DNA from: Desulfuromonadales bacterium
GTDB lineage: Bacteria > Desulfobacterota > Desulfuromonadia > Geobacterales > Pseudopelobacteraceae
DNA: 33,272 bases
Assembly (NCBI GenBank): GCA_013377095.1
Contig: JACAAY010000053.1
Span: forward strand, 1-33,272
Direction: 5' to 3'
Shown: in pieces, positions 9,239-18,381 of the stretch
Layout: every line of letters begins with the position of its first letter
Numbering within the stretch: position 1 is the stretch's first letter
Position numbers and translations under genes: made by a program
The notes under the pieces: model-generated
Told to the model about the DNA's origin: nothing
The model's input: the letters and a program-made list of their open reading frames with translations, nothing else
Database searches by the model: none

Positions 9239-9727
9239 ATGGCATTCGACGCGTTTTTGAAGATTGACGGAATACCCGGTGAAAGCACGGACGACAAGCA
9301 CAAGGACTGGATTGAGGTCATGTCCTACAGCTGGGGAGCGCACCAACCGACGTCGGCTTCTGCCAGTTCTTCGGGCGGGGCAAGCCATGAGCGGGCTAAT
9401 TTCCAGGATTTCTCCATCATGAAGGTTCTGGACAAGGCAACCCCCAAGCTGGCGCTGGCCTGCGCAGGTGGCGACCACATCAAGACCGTGACCCTCGAAC
9501 TCTGCCGGGCCGGCACAGACAAGGTCAAATACATGGAGTACAAACTCTCCAACTGCATCATCAGTTCCATAACAAACGGCGGAGGTGGAGGTGGCGAGAT
9601 TTCCGAGTCCCTCTCTTTCAACTACGGCAAGATCGAGTGGACCTATGTCCAACAGAAACGTGCGGACGGCAGCGGTGGTGGCAATGTTCCGGCTGGCTGG
9701 GACCTGCAGCTGAACAAAAAAGTCTAG
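9239..9727 (+). CDS. hcp: Hcp (TssD) inner-tube protein
   Basis: A 162-residue Hcp that forms the hexameric rings of the secreted tube and can carry small effectors in its lumen. The start MAFDAFLKIDGIPGES and the SYSWGAHQP motif are typical, as is the ending where FNYGKIEWTYVQQ precedes a short tail. The Hcp1-type region HERANFQDFSIMK is also present. No C-terminal effector extension is fused. The start at 9239 is chosen from the strong ribosome-binding site just upstream. Two glycine-rich stretches (a Ser/Gly loop after HQPTSAS and a GGGGGGE loop) sit where Hcp loops vary between species. Confidence 0.96.
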   Translation: MAFDAFLKIDGIPGESTDDKHKDWIEVMSYSWGAHQPTSASASSSGGASHERANFQDFSIMKVLDKATPKLALACAGGDHIKTVTLELCRAGTDKVKYMEYKLSNCIISSITNGGGGGGEISESLSFNYGKIEWTYVQQKRADGSGGGNVPAGWDLQLNKKV

Positions 9728-9748
9728 CCGAAGGGACACAACCAACGG

Positions 9749-10225
9749 ATGAAGGAAAATCAGCACCATATCCAGGCGTCATTGCTGGACAGGCTCATCG
9801 ATAATGAGCCGGGGACCTCCCATGAGCCTGTCCAATATCGCCTGACCACCTTCAGGCAGGTAAAGGGGGCAGTGGGGAGAGACCTGGAGAATCTTCTCAA
9901 TACGAAGAACTATGTCTCTTCCCTCTGCTCCGAATACCAGCAGTTGAGCAGTTCCATATTCACCTACGGCATGCCTGATTTTACCTCGGCCAACCCGAAG
10001 AGCCCGGCCGTCCGGCACCGATTGCGCCAGGAACTGGAGAAAGCCATTGCGCAGTTCGAGCCACGGCTGCGGAATGTAACCGTCAGGGTCGAAGAGGGGG
10101 GGACGGATCAGCGGAACCTCCGCTTCAAGATCAATGCCCTGCTCTTTCTCGATCCGGCGGCAGAGCCGGTAACCTTTGACACCTTTTTCGACGTTAACAG
10201 ATGCGAATACAGCATACCGAAATGA
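9749..10225 (+). CDS. tssE: TssE baseplate wedge protein (gp25-like)
   Basis: A 158-residue homologue of phage T4 gp25, a baseplate wedge protein that nucleates sheath assembly. Visible landmarks are an early SLLDRLIDN, the helix VGRDLENLLNTKN, YGMPDFTSANP and the C-terminal LRFKINALLFLDP. The ATG at 9749 lies 21 bases after the hcp stop. The best purine run (GAAGGGA, 9730-9736) is farther away than usual, so translation may partly depend on ribosomes finishing hcp. It ends 7 bases before tssF. Confidence 0.93.
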   Translation: MKENQHHIQASLLDRLIDNEPGTSHEPVQYRLTTFRQVKGAVGRDLENLLNTKNYVSSLCSEYQQLSSSIFTYGMPDFTSANPKSPAVRHRLRQELEKAIAQFEPRLRNVTVRVEEGGTDQRNLRFKINALLFLDPAAEPVTFDTFFDVNRCEYSIPK

Positions 10226-10232
10226 ACCGCCC

Positions 10233-12035
10233 ATGGATGATGACATACTGAATTACTACGAGAGAGAGCTCACCTTCATCAGGGAGATGGGGGCGGAGTT
10301 TGCGAAAAAGTACCCGAAGATAGCGGGGAGGCTTCTGCTTGAACCGGATAAGTGCGAGGACCCCCATACCGAGAGGCTGATCGAGGCGGTAGCTTTCCTG
10401 AGTGGCAGGGTCCACAAGAAGATCGATGACGATTTCCCGGAGATAACCGAATCCCTCTTACAGATACTCTACCCCCACTATATCAGCCCGATACCATCCA
10501 TGTCGGTTGTGACATTCGACCCTGTCAGTCAGTCAATACCTCCCAACGGCTATCTGATCGACAGGGATACCAAGCTGTATTCAAAACCGGTTCATGGTGT
10601 TCCCTGCCAGTTCTCCACAAAATATCCCGTGAAGCTCTTGCCCTTGGAGGTGATTTCCGCCGGGCTTGCCGACCCCCGCAAGCCGGTCAGGAATGCGCAA
10701 CAGGCAATTGTTATCCGCTTGAAGACATTCAACGGTCTTGCATTTCACCAAATAGGCATGGAGAGCCTCCGCTTTTACCTGCACGGTTCCGGACAGCACG
10801 TTTTCCACCTTCATGAACTTCTGTTCAACAATGTGTGTCATATCGAATGTGTGTCGGTAAATAATGAAGGAAGGAGCGAAGAGGTGCCGCTCCGCCCCGG
10901 CGACATCCTGCCGGTGGGATTCAGTCAGAATGAGACACTGATTCCGTGCCAGCAACGCTCCTTCCCCGGTTATCTCCTGCTTTTCGAATATTTCTGTTTT
11001 CCGGAGAAGTTTCTCTTCTTTGACCTGAAGGGACTTGACAGGATCAGCCGAAGCGGTTTTGGCGACACAATGGATCTCTGGATATACCTGGACAGGGGAG
11101 CCAAACCAAACCTTCTGGTTAATCGGGAAACTTTTCGACTCAATGCCTCGCCCATAGTCAACCTCTTCACCAGGGTAGCGGAACCGATTCGGGCCAGCCG
11201 GGAGAAGAGCGAGTACCTGCTGATCCCCGACATCAGGCGTCCGGAGGCCACTGAGGTATTCAGTGTGGACAGGGTCGTCTCCATATCTTCCTCCTCGGAA
11301 CAGGAAAAAGAGTACAAACCATTCTATTCGATACGGCACTATCTGAATGATTCTTCCGGTCATGGCAAGGAGGCCTTCTGGCATAGCAAGAGGAGTCCGT
11401 CAGGCAGAAAGGGGGATAATGGCACGGATCTGTATCTCTCTTTTGCGGACCTGGATTTCAGACCTGCCGACCCGGGGGTTGAGGTTGTATCCGTGCATGT
11501 TACCTGCACCAACCGCGATCTTCCTGGTCGCATTACCTTCAACGATCCGAGCGGAGATTTCGAAACCGAGACAGCTGCGCCCATTTCATCCATAAACTGC
11601 CTGATCAAACCGACACCAACCCGTCGACCAGCCCTGGGAGGGGCGCTGCACTGGCGTCTGATCTCCCACCTTTCCCTCAATTATCTCTCACTTGTTGATG
11701 GTGGTGAGGAGGCTCTCAAAGAGATTCTCAAACTCTACGATTTTGACAATTCACCAGCCACCCGACAGCAGATAAACGGTATCGTCTCACTTCAGTCTGA
11801 ATTTGTTACGAAGAGGATTGGCCACTCCTTCTGTCGGGGAGTGCAGGTCACGATCAGCTTTGATGAGGAAAAGTTTGTTGGAACGGGGCTCTTCCTCTTT
11901 GCCACGGTCCTGGAACATTTTCTGGGTCAGTATGTGTCCGTGAATTCTTTTTCGCAGCTCATTGCCCAAACCATCCAGAGAAAAGAAAGGCTGAAAAAAT
12001 GGCCCCCGAGAAACGGGAACAGGATACTCCTCTGA
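10233..12035 (+). CDS. tssF: TssF baseplate wedge protein
   Basis: A 600-residue TssF (VasA family), a baseplate wedge subunit that assembles with TssG, TssE and TssK. The N-terminal signature is unmistakable: DDDILNYYERELTFIREMG, followed by FAKKYPKIAGRL and a segment ending QILYPHYISPIPSM. The ATG at 10233 is chosen because it places the family's N-terminus exactly at the start. An in-frame start at 10176 would add 19 residues and overlap tssE. The 3' end overlaps tssG by 37 bases. Confidence 0.96.
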   Translation: MDDDILNYYERELTFIREMGAEFAKKYPKIAGRLLLEPDKCEDPHTERLIEAVAFLSGRVHKKIDDDFPEITESLLQILYPHYISPIPSMSVVTFDPVSQSIPPNGYLIDRDTKLYSKPVHGVPCQFSTKYPVKLLPLEVISAGLADPRKPVRNAQQAIVIRLKTFNGLAFHQIGMESLRFYLHGSGQHVFHLHELLFNNVCHIECVSVNNEGRSEEVPLRPGDILPVGFSQNETLIPCQQRSFPGYLLLFEYFCFPEKFLFFDLKGLDRISRSGFGDTMDLWIYLDRGAKPNLLVNRETFRLNASPIVNLFTRVAEPIRASREKSEYLLIPDIRRPEATEVFSVDRVVSISSSSEQEKEYKPFYSIRHYLNDSSGHGKEAFWHSKRSPSGRKGDNGTDLYLSFADLDFRPADPGVEVVSVHVTCTNRDLPGRITFNDPSGDFETETAAPISSINCLIKPTPTRRPALGGALHWRLISHLSLNYLSLVDGGEEALKEILKLYDFDNSPATRQQINGIVSLQSEFVTKRIGHSFCRGVQVTISFDEEKFVGTGLFLFATVLEHFLGQYVSVNSFSQLIAQTIQRKERLKKWPPRNGNRILL

Positions 12036-13027
12036 AGGAGCGCCTTGGGGAGGAATTTTACCGCTTTTCCTTTTTTCAGGCGGTCTATCTCCTGGAACTT
12101 CTGTCGCCTGAAAAAACGCCAATAGGTGACGCCCTCAGACCGGAAGATGAAGCGGTCATGTTCAAGGTGATGCCCGGATTCTCCTTCCCTCCCAGCGATA
12201 TTTCCAAACTTCTGCCGGCCGACGGAGAACGTCGCGCTGAGATGGAAGTCGCTTTCATGGGGCTGATCGGTCCCAACGGCGTTCTTCCCGGTTGGTATAA
12301 CGAACTGGCAGTTGAAAGAATCAGGCAGAAGGATTTTTCTTTTACCTCCTTTCTGGATATGTTTCATCACCGCTTTATATCGCTCTTCTATCTGGCCTGG
12401 AAAAAGTACCGCCTGACTGCCACGCATCTTTCGAATGCCGAAGATCGCTTTTCCCGCGCTCTGCTGAGTCTTGTGGGGCTTGGTACGGAAGGGCTGTCAG
12501 GGAGGGTCGGGCTCCCGCAAGAATCGTACATCTTCAACAGCGGCCTTCTGTCGAGGCAGGTGCCTTCGGCCGTGGCCATCGCGTCGGCCGTTGCTTACTA
12601 CTCAGGCGTAGAGGCCGAGGTTCAACAGTTCGTGGACCGCATAATTCCCCTTGACCCCGAGGACTACACGCTCCTGGGAGCTTCTAATGCTGACCTGGGA
12701 GTAAATACGGTTTGTGGTAGCGAGGCGTGGGAAAACCAGACGAAGTTCAGGCTGGAACTGGGTCCCATGGAATATGGCCGTTTTATTCGCCTCCTGCCAT
12801 CCGGCGACCTGTTTCTTCCGATCATGTCCCTGGTCAGGTATATGGTCGGTATTGAGTTTGACTTCGACCTCCGTCTGACACTGAGACGTGAAGAGGTCTT
12901 CCCCTGCCGTCTGGGAGGAATGGAAACTCCCCTGTCACCCAAGCTGGGATGGACCACATGGTTCACCGTTCCGGGAGAGACCTACCACGAAGATCCCTGT
13001 GTAACCGTTCAGGCCCCCTGGGCATGA
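11999..13027 (+). CDS. tssG: TssG baseplate wedge protein
   Basis: A 342-residue TssG (VasB family), partner of TssF in the baseplate wedge. The N-terminal YRFSFFQAVYLLE segment, the FMGLIGPNGVLPGWYNE loop and the FLDMFHHRFISLFYLAWKKYR helix are family hallmarks. The start at 11999 lies inside the end of tssF, so the two are very likely translationally coupled, in keeping with a fixed subunit ratio. A 62-base gap follows before tssH. Confidence 0.95.
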   Translation: MAPEKREQDTPLKERLGEEFYRFSFFQAVYLLELLSPEKTPIGDALRPEDEAVMFKVMPGFSFPPSDISKLLPADGERRAEMEVAFMGLIGPNGVLPGWYNELAVERIRQKDFSFTSFLDMFHHRFISLFYLAWKKYRLTATHLSNAEDRFSRALLSLVGLGTEGLSGRVGLPQESYIFNSGLLSRQVPSAVAIASAVAYYSGVEAEVQQFVDRIIPLDPEDYTLLGASNADLGVNTVCGSEAWENQTKFRLELGPMEYGRFIRLLPSGDLFLPIMSLVRYMVGIEFDFDLRLTLRREEVFPCRLGGMETPLSPKLGWTTWFTVPGETYHEDPCVTVQAPWA

Positions 13028-13089
13028 ACGGGATGTACGATAATGTATTCAGTCTCTAGACCTGATTAGTATCACTACATGGAGGGAAT

Positions 13090-15729
13090 ATGCCGAAAAC
13101 GAACCTGAAGTCCTTGATCGGAAAACTGGATGACACCTGCAGAAGAGCGTTGGAACAGGCGGCGGGACTCTGTCTGGCGCAGACCCACTACGAGGTGGAG
13201 GTGGAGCATTTCCTGCTGAAGCTTCTGGAATTCCCCAATACTGACCTGCAAAAGATACTCCGACAGTTCGAGATCAGCGAAACGAGGGTGGTTTCGGACC
13301 TGACCAGGTCCATGGAGGGGTTCAAGAGCGGCAATGCAAGAAATCCTGCGCTTGCTCCCAGCATACCGAAGATGATCCAGGATGCCTGGCTGGTCGCTTC
13401 GCTGGATTTTCAGGCCACCGCGGTCCGTTCCGGGCATATCATCTTGGCGCTGCTTTCCGATGCTGAAACGGCGCGAATGTTGACGCAGAGCTGCGATGCC
13501 TTCAAAAAAATATCCGTGGAGACCCTCAGTCAGAGCCTTGCGGCGCTGACAGCGGGGTCCGTGGAGGAGAGGGAAACCGGCGCCACGTCACGACCCACGT
13601 CAACGGATGAAAAGGGAATTGCTCCCGTCGGGACCAAGGCGCTTGATCAGTACACCATCAACCTGACTGAAAAGGCGCGCAAGGGGGAGATCGATCCGGT
13701 TCTGGGAAGGGATTTCGAGATCAGACAGATGGCGGACATCCTGATCCGCCGCCGCCAGAACAACCCGATCCTGACCGGTGAAGCGGGTGTGGGAAAGACT
13801 GCCGTTGTGGAGGGTTTTGCCCTCAAGATCGTTGAGGGGGATGTGCCGCCTCCCCTGCGTGGAGTGGAGATCCACACTCTGGATCTCGGGCTCCTTCAGG
13901 CAGGGGCCGGAATCAAAGGGGAGTTTGAGAACCGCCTTAAATCGGTAATTAATGAAGTAAAGTCATCGCCGGTACCGATCATCATCTTCATTGACGAAGC
14001 CCATACCATGATCGGCGCCGGGGGCTCAGCCGGTTCCGGAGATGCCGCCAATCTCCTCAAACCGGCCCTGGCGCGTGGAGAGTTACGCACCATCGCCGCC
14101 ACCACCTGGTCCGAGTACAAGAAATATTTCGAGAAGGATGCGGCTCTGGCCCGCCGGTTCCAGGTGGTCAAGGTCGAGGAGCCCGATGAGGAAAAGGCGA
14201 TCATGATGATGCGCGCCGTCTCTCCATTCCTAGAAAAACATCACCAGGTCATGATTACCGATGATGCCCTGATGGATGCAGTGCGGCTCTCCCATCGTTA
14301 CATTCCCGCCCGCCAACTTCCGGACAAGGCGGTCAGTGTCCTTGATACCGCCTGCGCACGGGTGGCGATCGGTTTGACGACCATTCCACCAACCATTGAC
14401 GACGTATCACGGCGTATCTCCCAGATCGACCGGGAGGCGAAGATACTGGAAAGGGAAGCCCTGATAGGGCGTGACCACGGGGAACGCCTCGCGGCGCTGG
14501 TAACTGAAAAAGAGGAGGCTCAGTCCCGCCTCGAGACACTGACAGCTGCCTGGGAGAAGGAAAAGGAGATCGCCTCTAAGATCGGCGATTTGCAAAAGGC
14601 GATCCAGGCTCTGCATGCAATCAATCCCACGGATACGACCATACCGGATAAACAGGGCGAACTGAAGGAACTGGAACGGGAACTCGGCGAAATCCAGGGG
14701 AATAACCCGCTTGTTCAGACCGAAGTTGATTCCCAGACAATCTCCGAGGTGATTTCGGGATGGACCGGGATTCCCACGGGACGGATGCTGGTGGACGAGA
14801 TCGATACCGTGCTCAGGATGGACAAGCTTCTGGGTGAGCGGATCATCGGCCAGGATCACGCCCTGGCCGCCATCGCCCAGATGGTCCAGACAGCCCATGC
14901 GGGTATCGAGGATCCCTCCAAACCTACCGCAGTCCTTCTCTTTGCCGGGCCGAGCGGAGTTGGCAAGACCGAAACGGCCCTGGCCCTCTCCGAACTCCTC
15001 TACGGTGGCGAAGACAATGTCATCACTATCAACATGTCCGAATACCAGGAAGCCCATACCGTATCCGGTCTCAAAGGCTCCCCTCCCGGTTATGTGGGTT
15101 ATGGCGAAGGCGGAGTGCTGACCGAGGCGGTGCGCAAGCGGCCCTACAGCGTTGTCCTGCTGGATGAGGTGGAGAAGGCCCATCCGGATGTGATGGAGCT
15201 GTTTTTCCAGGTCTTTGACAAGGGAACCCTGGAAGATGGCGAGGGGAGACGGATTGATTTCAAAAACACTCTCATCATCCTCACCTCCAACCTGGGTACG
15301 GACATGATTATGAAGCTCTGCGCCGATGAAGAGACCATGCCCGACTGGCAGTCCCTGACGGAGATGCTCAGGCCGGAGTTGTTGAAACGCTTCAAACCCG
15401 CATTTCTTGGACGATTGAAGATTGTTCCGTACTACCCGATCACTGACAAGATCATGCGATTGATCGTCAAGTTGAAGTTGAACAAGATTGCCAAGCGCAT
15501 GAAGGAGAACAGGAATGTTTCCTTCGTGTACGAGGAAGGGCTGATCGACAGCATCGCCAAACGCTGCACCGAAGTGGACAGCGGCGCGCGTAATGTGGAC
15601 CACATCCTCACCAATACATTGCTGCCGGAGCTTTCCAGGGAGCTGCTTTCCAGGATGGCAACCGGCGAGCAGATCAAGGAGGTGAAGGTGACGTTGAGTG
15701 GGGAGGGGTTTGGGTTTGAGGTGGTTTGA
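13090..15729 (+). CDS. tssH: TssH/ClpV sheath-recycling AAA+ ATPase
   Basis: An 879-residue Hsp100/ClpB-class ATPase that dismantles contracted TssB/TssC sheaths for reuse. An N-terminal Clp_N domain (about residues 10-145) precedes AAA1 with Walker A GEAGVGKT (230-237) and Walker B ending IDEAH (301-305). A middle coiled-coil region (about 410-540) leads to AAA2 with Walker A GPSGVGKT (620-627) and a VVLLDEVEKAHPDV Walker B, and then the ClpB-type C-terminal domain. Both ATPase sites look intact. The ATG at 13090 follows GGAGGGA at 13081-13087. It closes the core gene set; the genes after it are accessory. Confidence 0.97.
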   Translation: MPKTNLKSLIGKLDDTCRRALEQAAGLCLAQTHYEVEVEHFLLKLLEFPNTDLQKILRQFEISETRVVSDLTRSMEGFKSGNARNPALAPSIPKMIQDAWLVASLDFQATAVRSGHIILALLSDAETARMLTQSCDAFKKISVETLSQSLAALTAGSVEERETGATSRPTSTDEKGIAPVGTKALDQYTINLTEKARKGEIDPVLGRDFEIRQMADILIRRRQNNPILTGEAGVGKTAVVEGFALKIVEGDVPPPLRGVEIHTLDLGLLQAGAGIKGEFENRLKSVINEVKSSPVPIIIFIDEAHTMIGAGGSAGSGDAANLLKPALARGELRTIAATTWSEYKKYFEKDAALARRFQVVKVEEPDEEKAIMMMRAVSPFLEKHHQVMITDDALMDAVRLSHRYIPARQLPDKAVSVLDTACARVAIGLTTIPPTIDDVSRRISQIDREAKILEREALIGRDHGERLAALVTEKEEAQSRLETLTAAWEKEKEIASKIGDLQKAIQALHAINPTDTTIPDKQGELKELERELGEIQGNNPLVQTEVDSQTISEVISGWTGIPTGRMLVDEIDTVLRMDKLLGERIIGQDHALAAIAQMVQTAHAGIEDPSKPTAVLLFAGPSGVGKTETALALSELLYGGEDNVITINMSEYQEAHTVSGLKGSPPGYVGYGEGGVLTEAVRKRPYSVVLLDEVEKAHPDVMELFFQVFDKGTLEDGEGRRIDFKNTLIILTSNLGTDMIMKLCADEETMPDWQSLTEMLRPELLKRFKPAFLGRLKIVPYYPITDKIMRLIVKLKLNKIAKRMKENRNVSFVYEEGLIDSIAKRCTEVDSGARNVDHILTNTLLPELSRELLSRMATGEQIKEVKVTLSGEGFGFEVV

Positions 15730-15772
15730 GGTATATAGGGGGCAATGCAGTATGTAGTATGAAGACCTTTCC

Positions 15773-15796
15773 CTTTACTTCTCCTCTTTACTTCTC
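15773..15796 (+). repeat. tandem 13-base pyrimidine-rich repeat upstream of the metalloprotease gene
   Basis: CTTTACTTCTC occurs at 15773-15783 and again at 15786-15796, a 13-base period. It lies in a nearly pure pyrimidine tract that runs on to a T7 run near 15802-15808. The tract fills most of the 104-base gap between tssH and the next gene and differs in composition from everything around it. Confidence 0.6.
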
Positions 15797-15820
15797 TTTG
15801 ATTTTTTTACTCTTCTTGAG

Positions 15821-15828
15821 AAAGGAAG
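15821..15828 (+). promoter_or_regulatory. ribosome-binding site fixing the start of the M91-like gene
   Basis: AAAGGAAG lies five bases before the ATG at 15834. It supports that start over earlier in-frame codons near 15726 and 15761, which would add a hydrophobic leader encoded by the pyrimidine tract. Confidence 0.65.
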
Positions 15829-15833
15829 ACAGT

Positions 15834-16664
15834 ATGGCAACGGTTCCTTATAAGACGTACCAGCAAATCCTGATTACCAATGACGATCAAACGGTCTATC
15901 CGAAGCTGGTCGATCTCCTCGACTCTTTTACGCGCACCCAGATGGGAAAGGATCTGCTGACTGAGATCAACTCCACCGTGCACAAAGTCACGATTCGGGC
16001 CATCACCGACCAGACCGGCAGTGGCTGCTCCCCGTTGGATGAGGATCAGGGAATCGTGCTTCTGGCACGTGGGCTGAAAAACAACGATGTCAATTGCATC
16101 AAGAATGAGCTTTTTGCGGCTCTGTCGAAGGCGCAAAAATCGGGCGTTACGGTTTCGTTTGTGGTCAAGCAGATCGCACAGGGATTGTCGCCGGCAACCT
16201 ACCAGGCTTCGCTCAACGTGGTGAAGCCGCAAAATGTGCTGGTGGGAGGACCGGACCTCGACCGGAACGCCAATATAAGATTAGTGCAGCTCAACAAACT
16301 GGTGAACGGAGACCTCACCAACCGAGATAAGAATTTTGAGCAGGCGATCCGACGCATACTGCGCCCCTGGCTACAAGCAGGACGCGGATGCTCTTGCACC
16401 GTGGATATCGACTTGTACAGACAGAAACAAATAAGGTCCGACGGAACCGAACACGCCCGCAACGTGGTGGTATCGCTGGGGCACGAACTGGTGCACGCCT
16501 GGCATTACACCTATGGCAAGGTGCTGACGTGGTTTGGTGAAAATCTTAACCCCGATCTGGAAGAAGTGATTACCGTGGGTCTGCCACCCTACAACTTTGA
16601 AAAGTTCTCTGAGAACATTCTGCGCAGCCAAGTGCAAAATCTGGATTTACGTCTGGCCTATTAG
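15834..16664 (+). CDS. predicted M91-family (NleD/HopH1-like) zinc metalloprotease, candidate T6SS effector
   Basis: A 276-residue protein with a zinc-protease HExxH motif, H-E-L-V-H at residues 217-221, preceded by a VVVSLG strand and followed by AWHYTYG. Downstream, an acidic pair (E243/E244) begins EEVITVGLPPY, and FSENILRSQ comes near the end. This arrangement fits the 'effector protein' family that includes the type III effectors NleD and HopH1, in which NleD cleaves host MAP kinases. There is no signal peptide if translation starts at 15834, so delivery would have to be by the T6SS. The gene sits between tssH and the FHA phosphatase, in the same orientation. No adjacent gene looks like a cognate immunity factor, which is compatible with a non-bacterial target. 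Family membership is moderately sure; being a secreted effector is inference. Confidence 0.7.
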   Translation: MATVPYKTYQQILITNDDQTVYPKLVDLLDSFTRTQMGKDLLTEINSTVHKVTIRAITDQTGSGCSPLDEDQGIVLLARGLKNNDVNCIKNELFAALSKAQKSGVTVSFVVKQIAQGLSPATYQASLNVVKPQNVLVGGPDLDRNANIRLVQLNKLVNGDLTNRDKNFEQAIRRILRPWLQAGRGCSCTVDIDLYRQKQIRSDGTEHARNVVVSLGHELVHAWHYTYGKVLTWFGENLNPDLEEVITVGLPPYNFEKFSENILRSQVQNLDLRLAY

Positions 16665-16689
16665 AAAGCTTTTGAATTTAAAGGGTTGA

Positions 16690-18381
16690 ATGAGGGTGCA
16701 AGTCTTCATTCGACATGATTTTCAGTTATTGCTTTTTAATGGAGCTGAATTTGAGGGTTCCACTTTGGCTTCATTTCTTGTGATACTCAGTTCGGGTGAG
16801 CAGAGACTGGTTTCCAGCCTGAAGCCGTCCCTTGTTATTGGCAGGAGAAGTGATTGCGACATATCCGTCATTGATCCGCTGGTCTCACGACAGCATGCGA
16901 AAGTGTATCAGGCCGAGGACAGATGTCAGATTCAGGATATGGGGAGCCGTAACGGAACCATGGTTAATGGTGAGCACATATCCCAACCAAGGGAGCTTTA
17001 TCCGGGAGATACCATCACCGTCGGCGCCTCCAGGGTTGTTTTTGAACCCGCGGGAATCATACGCTCCCTGCAGGACCGGGATGCTCCCGAACCGGTTTTA
17101 TCTGAGCACATTACCATGCAATCTTCTCCAGGGCAGATGATGGCGCCTGCCGAGTTTCTGGAAGCCGTGGCAGACATTGCAAACGGGATTGCTCGAAACA
17201 AGCCGCTGGACGGACTTCTCGATTCGGTACTGAGGCTCTGCGTGGACAGGATGAGCGCTGAACGAGCCGGAGTTTTACTGTTTGATGAACAGGGGGAGTT
17301 TGTTCCCCGCGCCTATCTTGCAAAGTCTGCATCGATTGAACCGTTTATCATAAGCAAAACCATCGCACGCAAGGCAATGCAGGAGAACAGGGCGTTACTC
17401 ATCAGGGATGTGGCGGGTGAAGAGAGTATTAATACGAGTGAGAGTGTCATTGGTCTCAGGATCAGGTCTGCGATCTGTGTTCCTCTCTGGAATGGGGAAA
17501 AGACGATTGGCGTGTTGTATCTCGATACGACCGAGCCCAACCATCAGTTCACTGACATGGACCTTCATTTTTTCTCAACACTCTCCGGAATGATCGCTGA
17601 AAAGTTGGAGAACGTCACACTGACTGACATTGCCAGAGAGAAACAACGCCTGGACGAGGAACTCGTGGTTGCTAACGAGATACAGTCGCATCTCTTCCCG
17701 GCAACGATACCAAGTATCGAGGGGTATGACCTGGCCGCCTATAACCGGCCATGCACGGAGATCGGCGGGGATTATTTTGATGTCATTGCAACCGGTGACA
17801 GCTACGGCATTGTGATTGCCGATGTGGTTGGCAAAGGGATCGGCCCGGCCATCCTCATGTCAAATCTGCAGGCGATGGTCAGGTCTCTGTCGAATGAAGC
17901 GGGTAACCCTGCCCAGTTGTTTAAAAGAATAAATGCAGATCTTAACGGCAGGATCGGAGATAGTAGATTCATCACCTGCTGCTATCTTGTTCTTTCACCG
18001 GAGCAGGGAACCATTTACTATTCCAATGCCGGGCACAATCCGCCCCTGCTGTACAGGCGATTTGGAGACATTGAGACCTTTGAAGCAAGCGGAATTCCGT
18101 TGGGTATTTTTGCTGAGACGGAGTATGACTCTTCCGCTATTAACATCGATTGCGGTGATGTACTTCTGTTGTATACCGACGGTGTTACCGAGTGCGCAAA
18201 TAAGGCAGGAGAACTCTTCGGCGAAGCAAGACTGAAGACGGTGCTGGAACGTTCCTCCCTCGCGGATGCCCAGGGAATACGTGAGGCGGTCTGTTCCGCC
18301 ATGGATGATTTCCGTTCGGGATTTTCTCATGCCGATGACGTGACGATTGTGGTGGTCAAGAGGAGGGCGGTAAACCCATGA
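16690..18381 (+). CDS. FHA-GAF-PP2C (SpoIIE-type) phosphatase, probable T6SS regulator
   Basis: A 563-residue signalling protein. The FHA domain (about residues 40-110) has the phosphothreonine-binding residues G51-R52, S66-R67-Q68-H69 and G85-S86-R87-N88-G89-T90. A GAF-like sensor domain spans about 155-304. The C-terminal SpoIIE/PP2C phosphatase (about 330-560) carries metal-binding GGDYFD (359-364), YTDGVTE (495-501) and an ADDVTI motif (from A548). In other T6SS, Fha and a PP2C (PppA) are separate proteins that oppose the kinase PpkA; here both functions and a sensor lie in one chain. The ATG at 16690 has AAGGG just upstream, but a GTG at 16780 would give a more typical FHA N-terminus. 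Its stop overlaps the next start, so the two are coupled. Confidence 0.88.
   Translation: MRVQVFIRHDFQLLLFNGAEFEGSTLASFLVILSSGEQRLVSSLKPSLVIGRRSDCDISVIDPLVSRQHAKVYQAEDRCQIQDMGSRNGTMVNGEHISQPRELYPGDTITVGASRVVFEPAGIIRSLQDRDAPEPVLSEHITMQSSPGQMMAPAEFLEAVADIANGIARNKPLDGLLDSVLRLCVDRMSAERAGVLLFDEQGEFVPRAYLAKSASIEPFIISKTIARKAMQENRALLIRDVAGEESINTSESVIGLRIRSAICVPLWNGEKTIGVLYLDTTEPNHQFTDMDLHFFSTLSGMIAEKLENVTLTDIAREKQRLDEELVVANEIQSHLFPATIPSIEGYDLAAYNRPCTEIGGDYFDVIATGDSYGIVIADVVGKGIGPAILMSNLQAMVRSLSNEAGNPAQLFKRINADLNGRIGDSRFITCCYLVLSPEQGTIYYSNAGHNPPLLYRRFGDIETFEASGIPLGIFAETEYDSSAINIDCGDVLLLYTDGVTECANKAGELFGEARLKTVLERSSLADAQGIREAVCSAMDDFRSGFSHADDVTIVVVKRRAVNP

Noticed and set aside
15726..15833. Upstream in-frame extension of the metalloprotease with a hydrophobic leader
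   Set aside because: The leader is coded by the pyrimidine tract, lacks a cleavage-site pattern and ribosome-binding site, whereas AAAGGAAG lies right before the ATG at 15834.
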